This document shows, piece by piece, positions 28,694 through 38,942 of a DNA stretch of 64,000 nt; position 1 is the stretch's first letter; every line of letters starts with the position of its first letter. Origin of the DNA: 'Nostoc azollae' 0708 (GTDB lineage Bacteria > Cyanobacteriota > Cyanobacteriia > Cyanobacteriales > Nostocaceae); assembly GCF_000196515.1 (NCBI RefSeq), contig NC_014248.1, forward strand, positions 1-64,000. Reading direction: 5' to 3'. Under the pieces are notes generated by a model, which saw nothing but the letters and a program-made list of their open reading frames with translations, had not been told where the DNA came from and searched no databases. The position numbers were made by a program, and so were the translations under genes.

Positions 28694-31200
28694 GTGAAAA
28701 CCGAATTTAGGAGGCAAATAGGAGAAGTTGTGACCCAGGAATTTCACATTTCCGTAACCCCAGTAGGGCAGAATGACTACTTGGTGCGGACGGAACAAGT
28801 CGCACCTGGGGTGCCTTTGGCAGAAGAACTGGTAACTTGGCCTGTGGCTGAGTGGTTAGCAGCAGCAGGACATTTGATGAATGACCCTTTACAGTTGGTG
28901 CTACAGGGGGATGCGATTGCCAGAAACTCTGTAAACTTGGTGGCACTGGGTCAGCAATTATACAATGCACTGTTTCAAGGCACTCTGAGAGATAGTTGGA
29001 TTACTGCCCAAGGTATTGCCCAGAATCAGCAACAGGTATTGCGCTTACGTTTGGGACTCAAAGATACTAAGTTAGCGCGGTTGCCGTGGGAAGTGATGCA
29101 CGCAGGCGATCGCCCTTTGGCAACGGGTCCTTATATCGCTTTTTCCCGCTACCAAAGTGGAATTCCTTCCACATCAAGACTACCAACTCGCAATCTTCCT
29201 ACACAACAGGAAGATTACGGGGTAAAAGTGTTGATGATCATCTCTTCCCCTACTGATCAAGTGCATCTTGATTTGCTCAAACAAGAAGCTATTAACCTGC
29301 AAACAGAACTACATCGCCAAAATCCCCGTGGAGAAAATGATCATTATCTGCCAGAAATTGACCTGACAGTTCTTGATCAACCAGGAAGGGAAGAGTTAAC
29401 CCAAGCTTTAGAACAAGGACGATATCAAGTTCTTCATTACTCTGGTCATAGTAATGTGGGTGCGAACGGGGGAGAAATTTATTTAGTTAGTAGAAGAACT
29501 GGTTTAACAGAAACGCTTAGCGGTGATGACTTAGCAGGGTTGCTGATTAATAATAATATTCAAATGGCGGTGTTTAACTCCTGTTTGGGCGCATATAGGG
29601 CAAAATCTGAGACATCTGGGGATACAGGAGAACGCAACTTAACTGAAAGCTTGGTAAAAAGGGGTCTTAAAAGCGTTTTGGCAATGTCAGAGCGCATTCC
29701 TGATGAAGTGGCGCTGACGCTAACACAATTGTTCTACCGCAACTTAAGTCAGGGCTATCCTTTGGATTTGTGTGTCAGTCGGGTGCGTCAGGGCTTAATT
29801 TCTGCCTATGGTTCTCACCAGATGTACTGGGCGTTACCGATACTGTATCTGCATCGAGAATTTGAAGGTTTTCTATCTCCGCAAATTAGTTTCTCTGGCA
29901 ATGGGGAGTTGCTAAATGAATATCAGTCACCAATGGGAACATCTGCTAATTCAATGTATGCTTCAGCAGATGATTTAGAAATACCTTTAAATTTCGAGGA
30001 TATTATGCCTTCGGATTTGTCTAGGGAGTCTTCTGAATTGGATTGGCTGGGGGATGATACTTGGGGGGATCTTTTAGATGAAGTGGATTATGAGCACCCT
30101 GATTATGATGAGGATTCGGCGATAGTTGCGGATTTATTCCGGCAGTTAGGTAATCCACAAGTCCTCACTGAAGAAACTTCCATGAAGGCGGAATTAGAAT
30201 CATCTGTACGAGAGAATCATCGTCAGGAAATACAGGCTTCAGAGAAGCAAGAGGACATAGATTTTTGGGGAGATAAATCAACTTCAAGAACTCCAAATTT
30301 GTCGGATACTGAAGGTAATCAGGTCGTTTCTCCACAGATTGCATTACTACCAATTCGCCAACCACGTCGCCTTCGTCGGCGATGGCCGATGGCTGGGATT
30401 ATTGGTGTAAGTGTGTTAGCTGCCATTATTGGTTTAATTTGGTGGTCTAATCATCGCCAGTCGAGGGGTGTCAAAATTCCACCTATTCCTGTCCAGAATG
30501 GGCCTCAAAACAAAGCAGTAGCTGTTGACTTCAAAAAATCATCAACAGGTATTGTTACTGCTACGGCAACAGAACAATTGAGTCAAGGTAATTTACAGCC
30601 AGGGTTAGAAGCTGTGGAGGAATTGCTGAATCGTGGGGCTTTAGCCTCAGCAGATACGGCTTTAGCTTTAATTCCCACCAAGCAAACGGAAGATCCTGCT
30701 GTTAACTTTATGCGGGGAAGATTGGCTTGGCAGTTTGCCCAGACGAGAGAGACAAAATACAGTATTAATGATGCCCGTCGTTATTGGGAAATTGCTGTGC
30801 GGGATCAACCTAATTCTGTTTTGTATAATAACGCAGTGGGATTTGCCTATTATGCTGAAGGAAATCTGAATCGGGCTAATGATGCGTGGTTCAAAGCTGT
30901 GAATTTAGCACTGAAAAACCAGAATACAAACTTCCCATTAACACCAAATGCTAATAGTATTATGCCACCAGAGGCTTTAACTGCCTATGCAGGGTTAGCT
31001 TTGGGTTTATATAAATCTGTAAATAATCAACCTTCTGCTAAACAAGCGCAATATATGAATGAGGCGATTAAGCTGCGTCAACTGGTAATTCAGAATGATC
31101 CGGTAAGTTTTACAGTAGATAAGTTAGCTCAAAATTGGCTGTGGACAGAAAAGGCGATCGCAGATTGGCGATCGCTCCTTCAGCAACAAAAAAAGAGGTG

Positions 31201-31201
<1 letters not shown>
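28694..31201 (+). CDS. hetF: Heterocyst differentiation protease-like protein HetF (CHAT domain)
   Basis: HetF is a caspase-like CHAT-domain protein needed, with PatA and HetR, for heterocyst differentiation and normal cell division. The catalytic pair is visible: His in HYSGHSN and Cys in VFNSCLGAY (about residue 297 counting from 28694). A single transmembrane helix lies near residues 565-587 (GIIGVSVLAAIIGLIWW), followed by a TPR-like C-terminal part. The long frame begins with GTG at 28694; GTG at 28730, preceded by aggagg and ggag and giving MTQEFHISVTPVG, is in my view the likelier start. The gene is intact, and array unit G overlaps its leader in antisense. Confidence 0.9.
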
Positions 31202-31651
<450 letters not shown>

Positions 31652-31798
31652 GTGTTGAATATCTAGATAGTAGGCGTTGTTGAATGAGGGGGTGAGAAGT
31701 TTTTAAGATTTTTCTTCATCTTTCATACTAACAGCGCCTTCTGTGGTTTGATTGTGCTCAAGCAAAAAATTTATAGGTTACGTAACGCATAACATCTA
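31652..31798. other. Short intergenic segment before antitoxin remnant
   Basis: No gene seen. It leads directly into the HigA-like fragment, so its 3' part may be the unrecognisable start of that gene. Confidence 0.3.
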
Positions 31799-31945
31799 GG
31801 CCAATGGTTTGGTACGAGTGCTGAATCTTGGATGAATTGGCAGAAAAATTATGAACTCAGACTTGCTGAACAAAAAATTGGTAAAGAAATGAAAGCAAGC
31901 ATTTCTCCTTGGATCTCAACTGGGAATATGGAAATTACAATCTAA
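31799..31945 (+). pseudogene. HigA-type antitoxin C-terminal remnant
   Basis: An open frame without a usable start reads GQWFGTSAESWMNWQKNYEL, then RLAEQKIGKEM. This corresponds to the end of HigA-type helix-turn-helix antitoxins (FGTSxEFWxNLQxxYxL). The DNA-binding domain and any toxin gene are missing. Confidence 0.6.
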
Positions 31946-32150
31946 AACTAGACTAATAGAAGTTGACAATTTAGATGGACATTAGATGGAGATAAACTAA
32001 TAACTAAAGTATTTAGCATACACCAACCCATTCTTGCATTTAAAGCAGGAGTCAGGAGTCAGGAGTCAGGAGTAAAACTCTCTTGCTGTCTAGGTTTCAA
32101 TTTAGATTCTGTACCTCATTGATCTGCTATCTGCTGTAGTGATTTATCGA

Positions 32151-32325
32151 CAGAAACTTTAGGTAACGAACAGCCTGGTTTGATGATGATCCTACAGGGA
32201 TTTGTAAAAGGAGTGCGTAACGTACTTGCACATATTCATGGACAGCAAGAAGAAGTCAAAAAACCTTATGAATATTTATTGCATCTCTTTTTTGCCTACG
32301 CATTGATGAGACTACCAAAACAAAA
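32151..32325 (+). pseudogene. Ymh/TIGR02391-like C-terminal remnant
   Basis: The frame reads LGNEQPGLMMILQGFVKGVR, NVLAHIHGQQEEVKKPYEYL. This resembles the end of TIGR02391 (Ymh) proteins, which have a GIRNPxAH-type motif and occur in defence-like neighbourhoods. No start and no upstream domain remain. The assignment is from memory of the motif. Confidence 0.45.
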
Positions 32326-32427
32326 CCATAAAATAGCAAACTTCTTCTTCTTCTCCTATTCCTTCGCGCTCTTCGTGGTTCGTTAAACTTAATCTCAACA
32401 AAAAACAATTAGCCCCCAAAAACCTCT

Positions 32428-33006
32428 TCACCCCAACACCTTCACCAACTGAGGAACTAAATTTTTTAAAGCATTACCACGATGACTAATTGACTTTTTC
32501 AATTCCGGTGACATTTCGGCAAAAGTCAATTGGTTTTCTGGGACATAAAAAATGGGATCATAACCAAAACCACCTTCACCACTAGTTGCATAAAGAATTT
32601 CACCACGACAAATACCTTCAGATTGCAAAACTATTTCCCCCGTAGGATTTGCAACCGCTACCGCACAGACAAACTGTGCTTGACGATTTTCTGTATCGCC
32701 TAATTCCCGTAATAACCGAGAAATACGTTCTGCATCTGTTTTGCCATAACGGGCAGAATATACACCGGGTGAAGCATTGAGGGCATCTACAGCTAAACCA
32801 GAATCATCTGCGATCGCCCAATTCCCTGTAGCTTTAGCAACTTCTGATGCTTTTAAACAAGCATTGGCTAGAAAAGTTTCTCCAGTTTCATCAACGTCTA
32901 AATCTTCTGGTTTGAGGGTTAATTCCCAACCAGAATCAGCTAAATAAGCTTGCATTTCCCGTAATTTACCGGGATTTCCTGTAGCTACTACGAGTGTTTT
33001 AGTCAT
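32428..33006 (-). CDS. rdgB: Non-canonical purine NTP pyrophosphatase (RdgB/HAM1)
   Basis: The 192-residue enzyme removes ITP, dITP and XTP from the nucleotide pool. Family motifs are present: VVATGNPGKLREM near the N-terminus, ETFLANACLKASEVA, AIADDSGLAVDALNASPGVY and EGGFGYDPIFYVPE, plus SHRGNALK near the end. It starts at ATG 33006. The phosphohexomutase gene lies immediately upstream on the same strand. Confidence 0.95.
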   Translation of the reverse strand: MTKTLVVATGNPGKLREMQAYLADSGWELTLKPEDLDVDETGETFLANACLKASEVAKATGNWAIADDSGLAVDALNASPGVYSARYGKTDAERISRLLRELGDTENRQAQFVCAVAVANPTGEIVLQSEGICRGEILYATSGEGGFGYDPIFYVPENQLTFAEMSPELKKSISHRGNALKNLVPQLVKVLG

Positions 33007-33086
33007 TAAAAATAGGTGATAGATAACAGGTGATAGTAAGAAAGGAATAGGGAATAGATAGAAAGCTATTCTCCCCCCTATCTCTT

Positions 33087-34529
33087 CTAATTAGATTCTG
33101 CCCAATTTTTTGCCCAAGCTAGGGTTTGATGGACTTGTTCTATTGTGGGTGCTTCGCAATAAAGGCGTAAAACTGGTTCAGTGCCACTAAAGCGAATCAT
33201 TAACCAACTTTGATCAGCAAGACTGAATTTATAACCGTCAATTGTGTTGCAATCAATTACTTTTTTTCCGGCAATTTCTGTTAAAGGTTGGGTTTGTAGT
33301 TGTTGTAATAACTTTCCTCTAAGTTCCATGTTGGCTAGGGGTAAATCTATACGGTCGTAGGCTGATGTAAAATTGGTTTTTTGCTGCAATTCATGATAAT
33401 AATCGCCTAAATCTAAGCCTGATTCTACAACTGCTTCTAATACATACAATGCTGAGAGTAGGGCATCTCGTTCGGGAATATGGCTACCATAACCAATTCC
33501 ACCGGATTCTTCACCACCTAGTAATACTTCTGTGGCTAACATTCTATTGGCAATGTATTTATAACCGACTGCGGTTTCAAATACAGATAAGTTCAGTAAT
33601 TTAGCGACTAGGGGAATTAAATCAGAACTGCTAACTGTTTTGACGATTTCGCCTGTGAAGTTGCGTCTGCGGGTAAGGTGGTCAATTAAGATGGGGATTA
33701 AGATTTGGGAACTGAGGAAATTAGGGTTCTTATCCACTGCAGCAATGCGATCGCAATCTCCATCAAATACTAAACCCACCGTTAAACCTGAGTTATTACT
33801 TTCCCCATGAGTTTTGATTTCTGCAAATAGTCGGGAAAGGTATTTTGGTAAGGGTTCGGGCGCACCACCTTCAAACAAGGGATCACGGTTGCTGTTAATT
33901 TCTTGAACTTTTTCGCCTAATAACCTACCCAAGCCACTAGCGGCTGCACCGTGCATAACATCAACAAATAATGTTAATTTGCTAGTTGCGATCGCTTGGC
34001 GAATTTTGTCAATATCAACTTTACCTTGTAAGGCTCCACAATAACTAGGCCAAGGATCAAATTTCTCTTCCTTACCAGGAATAGGTGCGGTTGGGACTTC
34101 TACTGTTAACAAACCTTCTATTTCTTTGGTAACTTCTGGTGGTACAGATCCGCCAAAAGCACTTTTGACTTTTAAGCCTAAATATGTGCCAGGGTTATGA
34201 CTAGCGGTAATAACTAGGGCCCCCAAAGCATTGAGTTCTTTAGCCGCCCAACTAAATGCTGGTGTTGGGGCATAGCTTTCGCTAAATAACACATCAAAAC
34301 CAACTGCGGTGACAGCATCAGCCACGACACGGGCAAATTCTTCCGCCATAAAACGGCGATCGTAACCGACAATAATGGTGCGGCTACTTACATGAGAATA
34401 ATAAGTATTATATAATACTTTTGCTGCAACTGGGGCTACTAAGGCTAGGCGTTCAAAGGTAAATTCATCACCTATTACGCCCCGCCAGCCATCCGTACCA
34501 AACTTGATTGGGTTAGTTACAACGGGCAT
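33087..34529 (-). CDS. Phosphoglucomutase/phosphomannomutase family protein
   Basis: The family interconverts hexose 1- and 6-phosphates. The four signatures are visible: active-site serine in VITASHNPGTYLGLK, metal loop in VFDGDCDRIAAVD, sugar loop GGEESGGIGYG and phosphate loop RFSGTEPVLRLY. I chose ATG 34529 (MPVVTNPIKFGTDGWRGVIG), giving 480 residues; the open frame upstream to 34634 is low-complexity and unlike the family. Substrate specificity cannot be fixed from motifs alone. It lies about 100 bases downstream of purN. Confidence 0.9.
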   Translation of the reverse strand: MPVVTNPIKFGTDGWRGVIGDEFTFERLALVAPVAAKVLYNTYYSHVSSRTIIVGYDRRFMAEEFARVVADAVTAVGFDVLFSESYAPTPAFSWAAKELNALGALVITASHNPGTYLGLKVKSAFGGSVPPEVTKEIEGLLTVEVPTAPIPGKEEKFDPWPSYCGALQGKVDIDKIRQAIATSKLTLFVDVMHGAAASGLGRLLGEKVQEINSNRDPLFEGGAPEPLPKYLSRLFAEIKTHGESNNSGLTVGLVFDGDCDRIAAVDKNPNFLSSQILIPILIDHLTRRRNFTGEIVKTVSSSDLIPLVAKLLNLSVFETAVGYKYIANRMLATEVLLGGEESGGIGYGSHIPERDALLSALYVLEAVVESGLDLGDYYHELQQKTNFTSAYDRIDLPLANMELRGKLLQQLQTQPLTEIAGKKVIDCNTIDGYKFSLADQSWLMIRFSGTEPVLRLYCEAPTIEQVHQTLAWAKNWAESN

Positions 34530-34630
34530 GGAGATATCCTCAATTTCTAACTGAGGATTGTAGCATTGATACAGGGGATTCGGGACTGGGGATTGAGGAG
34601 TGGGGTGAAAGTTCTGTGCCTGTTTCCTGT

Positions 34631-35308
34631 TCACTGATTCCCTCTTGCGCCAAGATAAGCAATGCCTTCGGCGAGGGATGCGATCGCTAATGGTAAAATT
34701 CGGTGTTCCTGAATTTGGATTCTAGCATGTAGTGTTTCTGCTGTATCTTCTGGAAATACTGGTACTGCGGCTTGCATCAAAATTGGACCACTATCCATTT
34801 CTAAACGCAGGAGATGTACAGTACAACCTGTTATTTTTACCCCGGCTTCTAAGGCTTGTTCGACAGCCTGAACTCCTTTGAAACTAGGTAATAAACTCGG
34901 ATGAATATTAATAATTTTGTCAGGAAAAGCATCAATTAATTTTTGTGTCACCAGGCGCATCCAGCCAGCCATAATCACCATATCTACATCATATTGACGC
35001 AATGTTTGGACAATTTTTTGATCAAGATCTTCACGCTTGTTGTAATCACGGTGATTTAATAATACTGCCTCTAAACCGTGATTTTTTGCCCTTAATGCTG
35101 CTTTAGCTGATGGATTGTTATAAATTAAAACTTGAATTTTAGCGTTGAGTTTCCTCTCTTCAATAGCTTGGGCGACTACTTCAAAATTGCTGCCATTTCC
35201 AGAAGCCATTATTCCTAATTTCAATGACTTCATTGACTGGAAATTTTCTTGGGAAATGTCGGGACAAATTAAGCTAGAGACTACCTCAGTCGGATAATAT
35301 TGATTCAT
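34631..35308 (-). CDS. purN: Phosphoribosylglycinamide formyltransferase PurN
   Basis: The enzyme transfers a formyl group from 10-formyl-tetrahydrofolate in purine synthesis. Signatures: LGIMASGNGSNFEVVAQAI, the catalytic Asn-His-Asp region in IINIHPSLLPSFKGVQAVEQ and LEMDSGPILMQ. ATG 35308 gives 225 residues; the internal Met at MKSLKLGIMASGNGSNF (about 35233) would give a product closer to the bacterial norm. Confidence 0.95.
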   Translation of the reverse strand: MNQYYPTEVVSSLICPDISQENFQSMKSLKLGIMASGNGSNFEVVAQAIEERKLNAKIQVLIYNNPSAKAALRAKNHGLEAVLLNHRDYNKREDLDQKIVQTLRQYDVDMVIMAGWMRLVTQKLIDAFPDKIINIHPSLLPSFKGVQAVEQALEAGVKITGCTVHLLRLEMDSGPILMQAAVPVFPEDTAETLHARIQIQEHRILPLAIASLAEGIAYLGARGNQ

Positions 35309-35359
35309 AAAATTATGAATATCGTCTGAATTACTAAGATTACCATAAGAAAACCTCGT

Positions 35360-36241
35360 TTGCCTTCAATGCAACTTCTAGATAATGATACAGCTGCTGC
35401 TTGCATCTTTCTGACTCCAGCACTAATTTTGTTAATCTTGTTTATAATTTTGCCAATTGTCTATTTGTTTTATCTCAGTTTCACGGCTGGTAGTTTCACT
35501 TCAACTGGTATTTATTTCGTAGGTTTCAAAAACTATTGGCGTTTTTTTTTGAACGCTGATGTTTGGCAAGTTTTTCTTAATAAAACTTATTTTCCCCTTG
35601 GTAGTCTTGTTCCCAGTTTAGTTATTCCCTTGGGATTAGCAGTATTATTAAATCGTTCTTTGGCTTTACGGGGTATTTTGAGAAGTGCTTATTTTCTACC
35701 TTCTATTATCTCCCTTGTTGCTGCTGGTTTAGGATTTCGTTGCCTGTTTCAAAATACGGGTCCTGTCAATGGATTGTTGAATTTTTTTGATATTCCTCCC
35801 ATATCATGATTAGGTGATACTTTCTTGGCAATGTAAGTCATAATCTTATTTAGTATTTGGAAACAAATAGGTTTCAATGTGGTGCTTTTCTTGGCAGGTT
35901 TACAAGCAATTCCTCTCAATCACTATGAAACAGCAGAATTAGATGGTACAAATAGTTGGCAACAATTTCGGCACTTTAGTTTACCAGGATTAAGACCTTA
36001 AGACCTACTTTAATATTTACCATAGTCACTACCGCTATTTTTATATTGCGGAGTTTTGAAGCTGTTTATGTAATTAGCAGGTGGTGGTCCTGTGAATTCT
36101 ACTAATTTGCTGGTTTATTACACTGATCAAGAAGCTTGTGGTCAATTTCATTTTGGTTATGCAGCAGCAGTAGCAACTTTTTTCTTAGCGGTGACGTTGG
36201 TATTAGTTTATTTCCAGTTAAAAACTTCGAGAGAAGTGTAA
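35360..36241 (+). pseudogene. Sugar ABC transporter permease (MalF/UgpA type), broken
   Basis: The first 149 codons are open (TPALILLILFIILPIVYLFY, YFVGFKNYWRFFLNADVW). After a stop at 35807 the remainder is readable in frame pieces: FNVVLFLAGLQAIPLNHYET followed by AELDGTNSWQQFRHFSLPGL (the EAA loop that contacts the ATPase) and LAGGGPVNSTNLLVYYTDQE. At least four stops or frameshifts disable it. No partner permease, ATPase or binding protein is nearby, so the transporter operon has been lost. Confidence 0.75.
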
Positions 36242-36302
36242 ATCAGTTATCAGTTTTCAGTTATCACCTGTATCCTATTCCCTGTTCCCTGTTCCCTGTT
36301 TA

Positions 36303-37082
36303 TTAAAATTCTCTTCTTAAGAAGATAAAAATAGTTATTGCTAACAGCATGAAGCTGTACAGTAAGCCGTAAGTTGCATTACCTATTAATGTAACTGGAT
36401 CAGGTATTGCTTGCAGTCCATAAACGGCATCGTTTTTTAAATCTAAGCGAGATAAATTGGGGAGAATAAGATATAAGCCTTGGGTAATCCTTTCTACACC
36501 AGGGTTTTGACTAAGATGACCAAGTGCAACTAAATCTTGTGTAATATTCCCCATTAAATAGACTGCAAATGTTAAAGGGGTAGCTATGAGGGAACTGGTA
36601 AAAACTCCTAATGTAATAGCAACAGCACTAATTAATGTTAATTGTAAGAATAAAAAGAGTACAGCAATGAGAATGGTGGTTGTGGGATAGGGTATTTTAC
36701 CAAGTTGTAAAAATACTAAATAAATTGCTGTCATTGCTGCTATAAGTACAGCTAATACACCTGATAATCCTAAGTATTTACTGGTGATAAATTCACTGCG
36801 ACTGATGGGTTTAGCAATTAACATGAGAATGGTGCGCTTTTCAATTTCTTTGTTCACTAGTGCTGTACCAATAAAGACGACAACGATTAAGCCGATGATA
36901 TTCATTCCTGCTAAACCAAAGTCTAAGAAGATTTTGTCTTGGGTTGTAGCTGCAAATTCAAAAATTGCGCGGTTACCAACTGCGAGGATAATTGCATAAA
37001 AACCGATGATGTACAGGATGCGATCGCGTATCACTTCCTGAAACACATTTTTGGCCATTACAAAAGTTCTGCTTGGATTCAT
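36303..37082 (-). CDS. fraE: FraE, ABC-2 type permease of the filament integrity operon
   Basis: This is the third gene of a fraC-fraD-fraE operon. The 259-residue protein (ATG 37082, MNPSRTFVMAKNVFQEVIRD) has about six membrane helices and resembles ABC-2 permeases (NKEIEKRTILMLIAKPISRS). In Anabaena, FraE is needed for filament integrity and heterocyst maturation. The longer frame to 37289 overlaps fraD and was rejected. The 41-base gap to fraD is built of aattttga repeats. Confidence 0.8.
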   Translation of the reverse strand: MNPSRTFVMAKNVFQEVIRDRILYIIGFYAIILAVGNRAIFEFAATTQDKIFLDFGLAGMNIIGLIVVVFIGTALVNKEIEKRTILMLIAKPISRSEFITSKYLGLSGVLAVLIAAMTAIYLVFLQLGKIPYPTTTILIAVLFLFLQLTLISAVAITLGVFTSSLIATPLTFAVYLMGNITQDLVALGHLSQNPGVERITQGLYLILPNLSRLDLKNDAVYGLQAIPDPVTLIGNATYGLLYSFMLLAITIFIFLRREF

Positions 37083-37123
37083 ATTGTTTGTTGTTTGAAT
37101 TTTGAATTTTGAATTTTGAATTT

Positions 37124-38134
37124 TCATTGCTTCGGTGGTGGTGAGCCTATAAAAAATTTGTTGGTGCGATCGCATTCTATTTCTGCTACTGCGTTTTGAT
37201 TTTCTGGTTTGTTGACGGCTGCAACTGGTTGAATTAAACAAGATTTCTGGAGATAAAATCCGCGTGTATTTGCACTTGGACCTGTCCAAATTGTCAGAAT
37301 ATCTAATCTATATCCTGATTTGACATTGACTACACGGGCTTCAATCCCCCATAGTCCCTGTTCATCGTATTTTTCTAGGTTTTTATAAATGACACCCTTA
37401 CCTAAATTTCCCATTTGCTGGTTCGCTTCTATTAACCATTTCTCTACTTCTGACCAAGGTTTTTTAAATATTTGTTCTTCTATTAGTGGTTGCATTCTAT
37501 TTAAAATAATATTACCGTTTTGAGGTGTTTTGGATTTTGGTTCTAGTCTAATTACAAAAGTGCTACGCAGAAAATTCTGTGCAGATAAGCTAGGATATTC
37601 TTTTAACCATTGATCTAGAACAAAGTAAAACTGAAGCCAGCAACTGATTAACATCGACCAAGCCAGCAAAATGATAACTTTTTGGCGTACTTCTAGTTTG
37701 GGAATGGCAGCTTTTGAAGTTGTACCTGTACCTGCAAAAAATTCTGGTATAGCTGTAATGATGGCTGCAATGGTTGGCCAGAAAACGATAGTTTTAGGTG
37801 TGACTACATTTACTTCATGTCCAAAGGCAAAAACACTGACTAAGAATCCGGTTATTAATGCTCCCACTGGCATGAAAGTACCAGGAACTCTTAAAGGATT
37901 GTCTGTAGTATACCAAGCTGTACCAGCTATCAAAAATAACCAACCCGAAAATGCAATTATATCTTTAATAAAACCTATGGCAAGATATGAAATTCCCCAT
38001 GAGAAAACACTTAAATATATCAATGTCTGCCAAGAAAAAGCCTTGAGAGGCATGATCACTTTTTGAATTCCTAAGAATAGATCCTGAATAAATTTAAAGA
38101 TCAGTATTACTTCTTTAAACAATGATGAATTCAT
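37124..38134 (-). CDS. fraD: Septal junction protein FraD
   Basis: The 336-residue protein has about five N-terminal membrane helices (between residues 34 and 185) and a soluble C-terminal domain of ~140 residues, the layout known for FraD (~340 residues). FraD sits at the septa between cells, forming part of septal junctions that let metabolites pass along the filament. It lies 33 bases downstream of fraC and 41 bases upstream of fraE. Assignment rests on topology, sizes and gene order. Confidence 0.8.
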   Translation of the reverse strand: MNSSLFKEVILIFKFIQDLFLGIQKVIMPLKAFSWQTLIYLSVFSWGISYLAIGFIKDIIAFSGWLFLIAGTAWYTTDNPLRVPGTFMPVGALITGFLVSVFAFGHEVNVVTPKTIVFWPTIAAIITAIPEFFAGTGTTSKAAIPKLEVRQKVIILLAWSMLISCWLQFYFVLDQWLKEYPSLSAQNFLRSTFVIRLEPKSKTPQNGNIILNRMQPLIEEQIFKKPWSEVEKWLIEANQQMGNLGKGVIYKNLEKYDEQGLWGIEARVVNVKSGYRLDILTIWTGPSANTRGFYLQKSCLIQPVAAVNKPENQNAVAEIECDRTNKFFIGSPPPKQ

Positions 38135-38167
38135 AGTATCACCTTAAATTAATTGTATTTCATTAAG

Positions 38168-38716
38168 TTAGTTTAGTCCTATAGATAAATTGCGAATTAG
38201 TAAAATTAAAGTTATGGCTGTATAGCTCATAGAATTTGCTATTAATGTAGTAGTAATTAGGTTAGTATTTTGCAATTGCATTTTTTCAATTCTGTATAAT
38301 TTTTGTTGTTGAGAGGTTTCAATTTTTTCTTTTTCCCCAATTTCACTTAAGGTAATAATTAGAACTTTGAGTAATAAAAACTTGATCAAAAAAGTACCAA
38401 GGAAGATTAAAGAAGCCAGAAAAATTATGGTACTCTGTGTTCCAGGATTCTTAAAGTTATTAAAAAATATATAGCTTATTAATTCTGATTTTAATTTAAC
38501 GTCTAATCTTGGCTCAACTAGAAAAAATATATTCCATCCAAAGACGCTAGAAAAAACGTTTATGGCTAGGGCATAAAAAATACTGGTTTTTTTGTCAAAT
38601 TTTAGCCATCTATGCAAAACATACCCTTCTATGGAAATGGCAACTAGTAAAAATAAAGTTTCAAACAACATTGCACCGATGGGCAAAATTCTGGGAAGTG
38701 ACAATTCTTCAGGCAT
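38168..38716 (-). CDS. fraC: Septal junction protein FraC
   Basis: The 182-residue membrane protein has three to four hydrophobic segments ([80 protein letters not shown]). Length, topology and position as first gene before fraD and fraE fit Anabaena FraC (179 residues). It is required for filament integrity and for FraD localisation. The upstream gene is divergent. Confidence 0.8.
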   Translation of the reverse strand: MPEELSLPRILPIGAMLFETLFLLVAISIEGYVLHRWLKFDKKTSIFYALAINVFSSVFGWNIFFLVEPRLDVKLKSELISYIFFNNFKNPGTQSTIIFLASLIFLGTFLIKFLLLKVLIITLSEIGEKEKIETSQQQKLYRIEKMQLQNTNLITTTLIANSMSYTAITLILLIRNLSIGLN

Positions 38717-38942
38717 AAACTGTCAAAAGTAGGAGTTAATTTTTTTTAGAGTATAACGGATGATTGTGGAAATCATCTCATTCTTATTACCATTTTTTAT
38801 CCTTTTTTGCCAGTATATTTTGATTAATATTATTAATACATCGGATTGCACCTTATACGGTTATGTTAGTTAAAATTAGCCTGCCTCATTGGTCAAAAGG
38901 TTGGGTAAAATAAGAAACCACCACGTTATAGCATTTCCAGAG

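Noticed and set aside
37083-37289. Extended N-terminus of FraE
   Set aside because: The extra codons overlap the end of fraD and the aattttga repeats and look non-protein-like; ATG 37082 fits the family.
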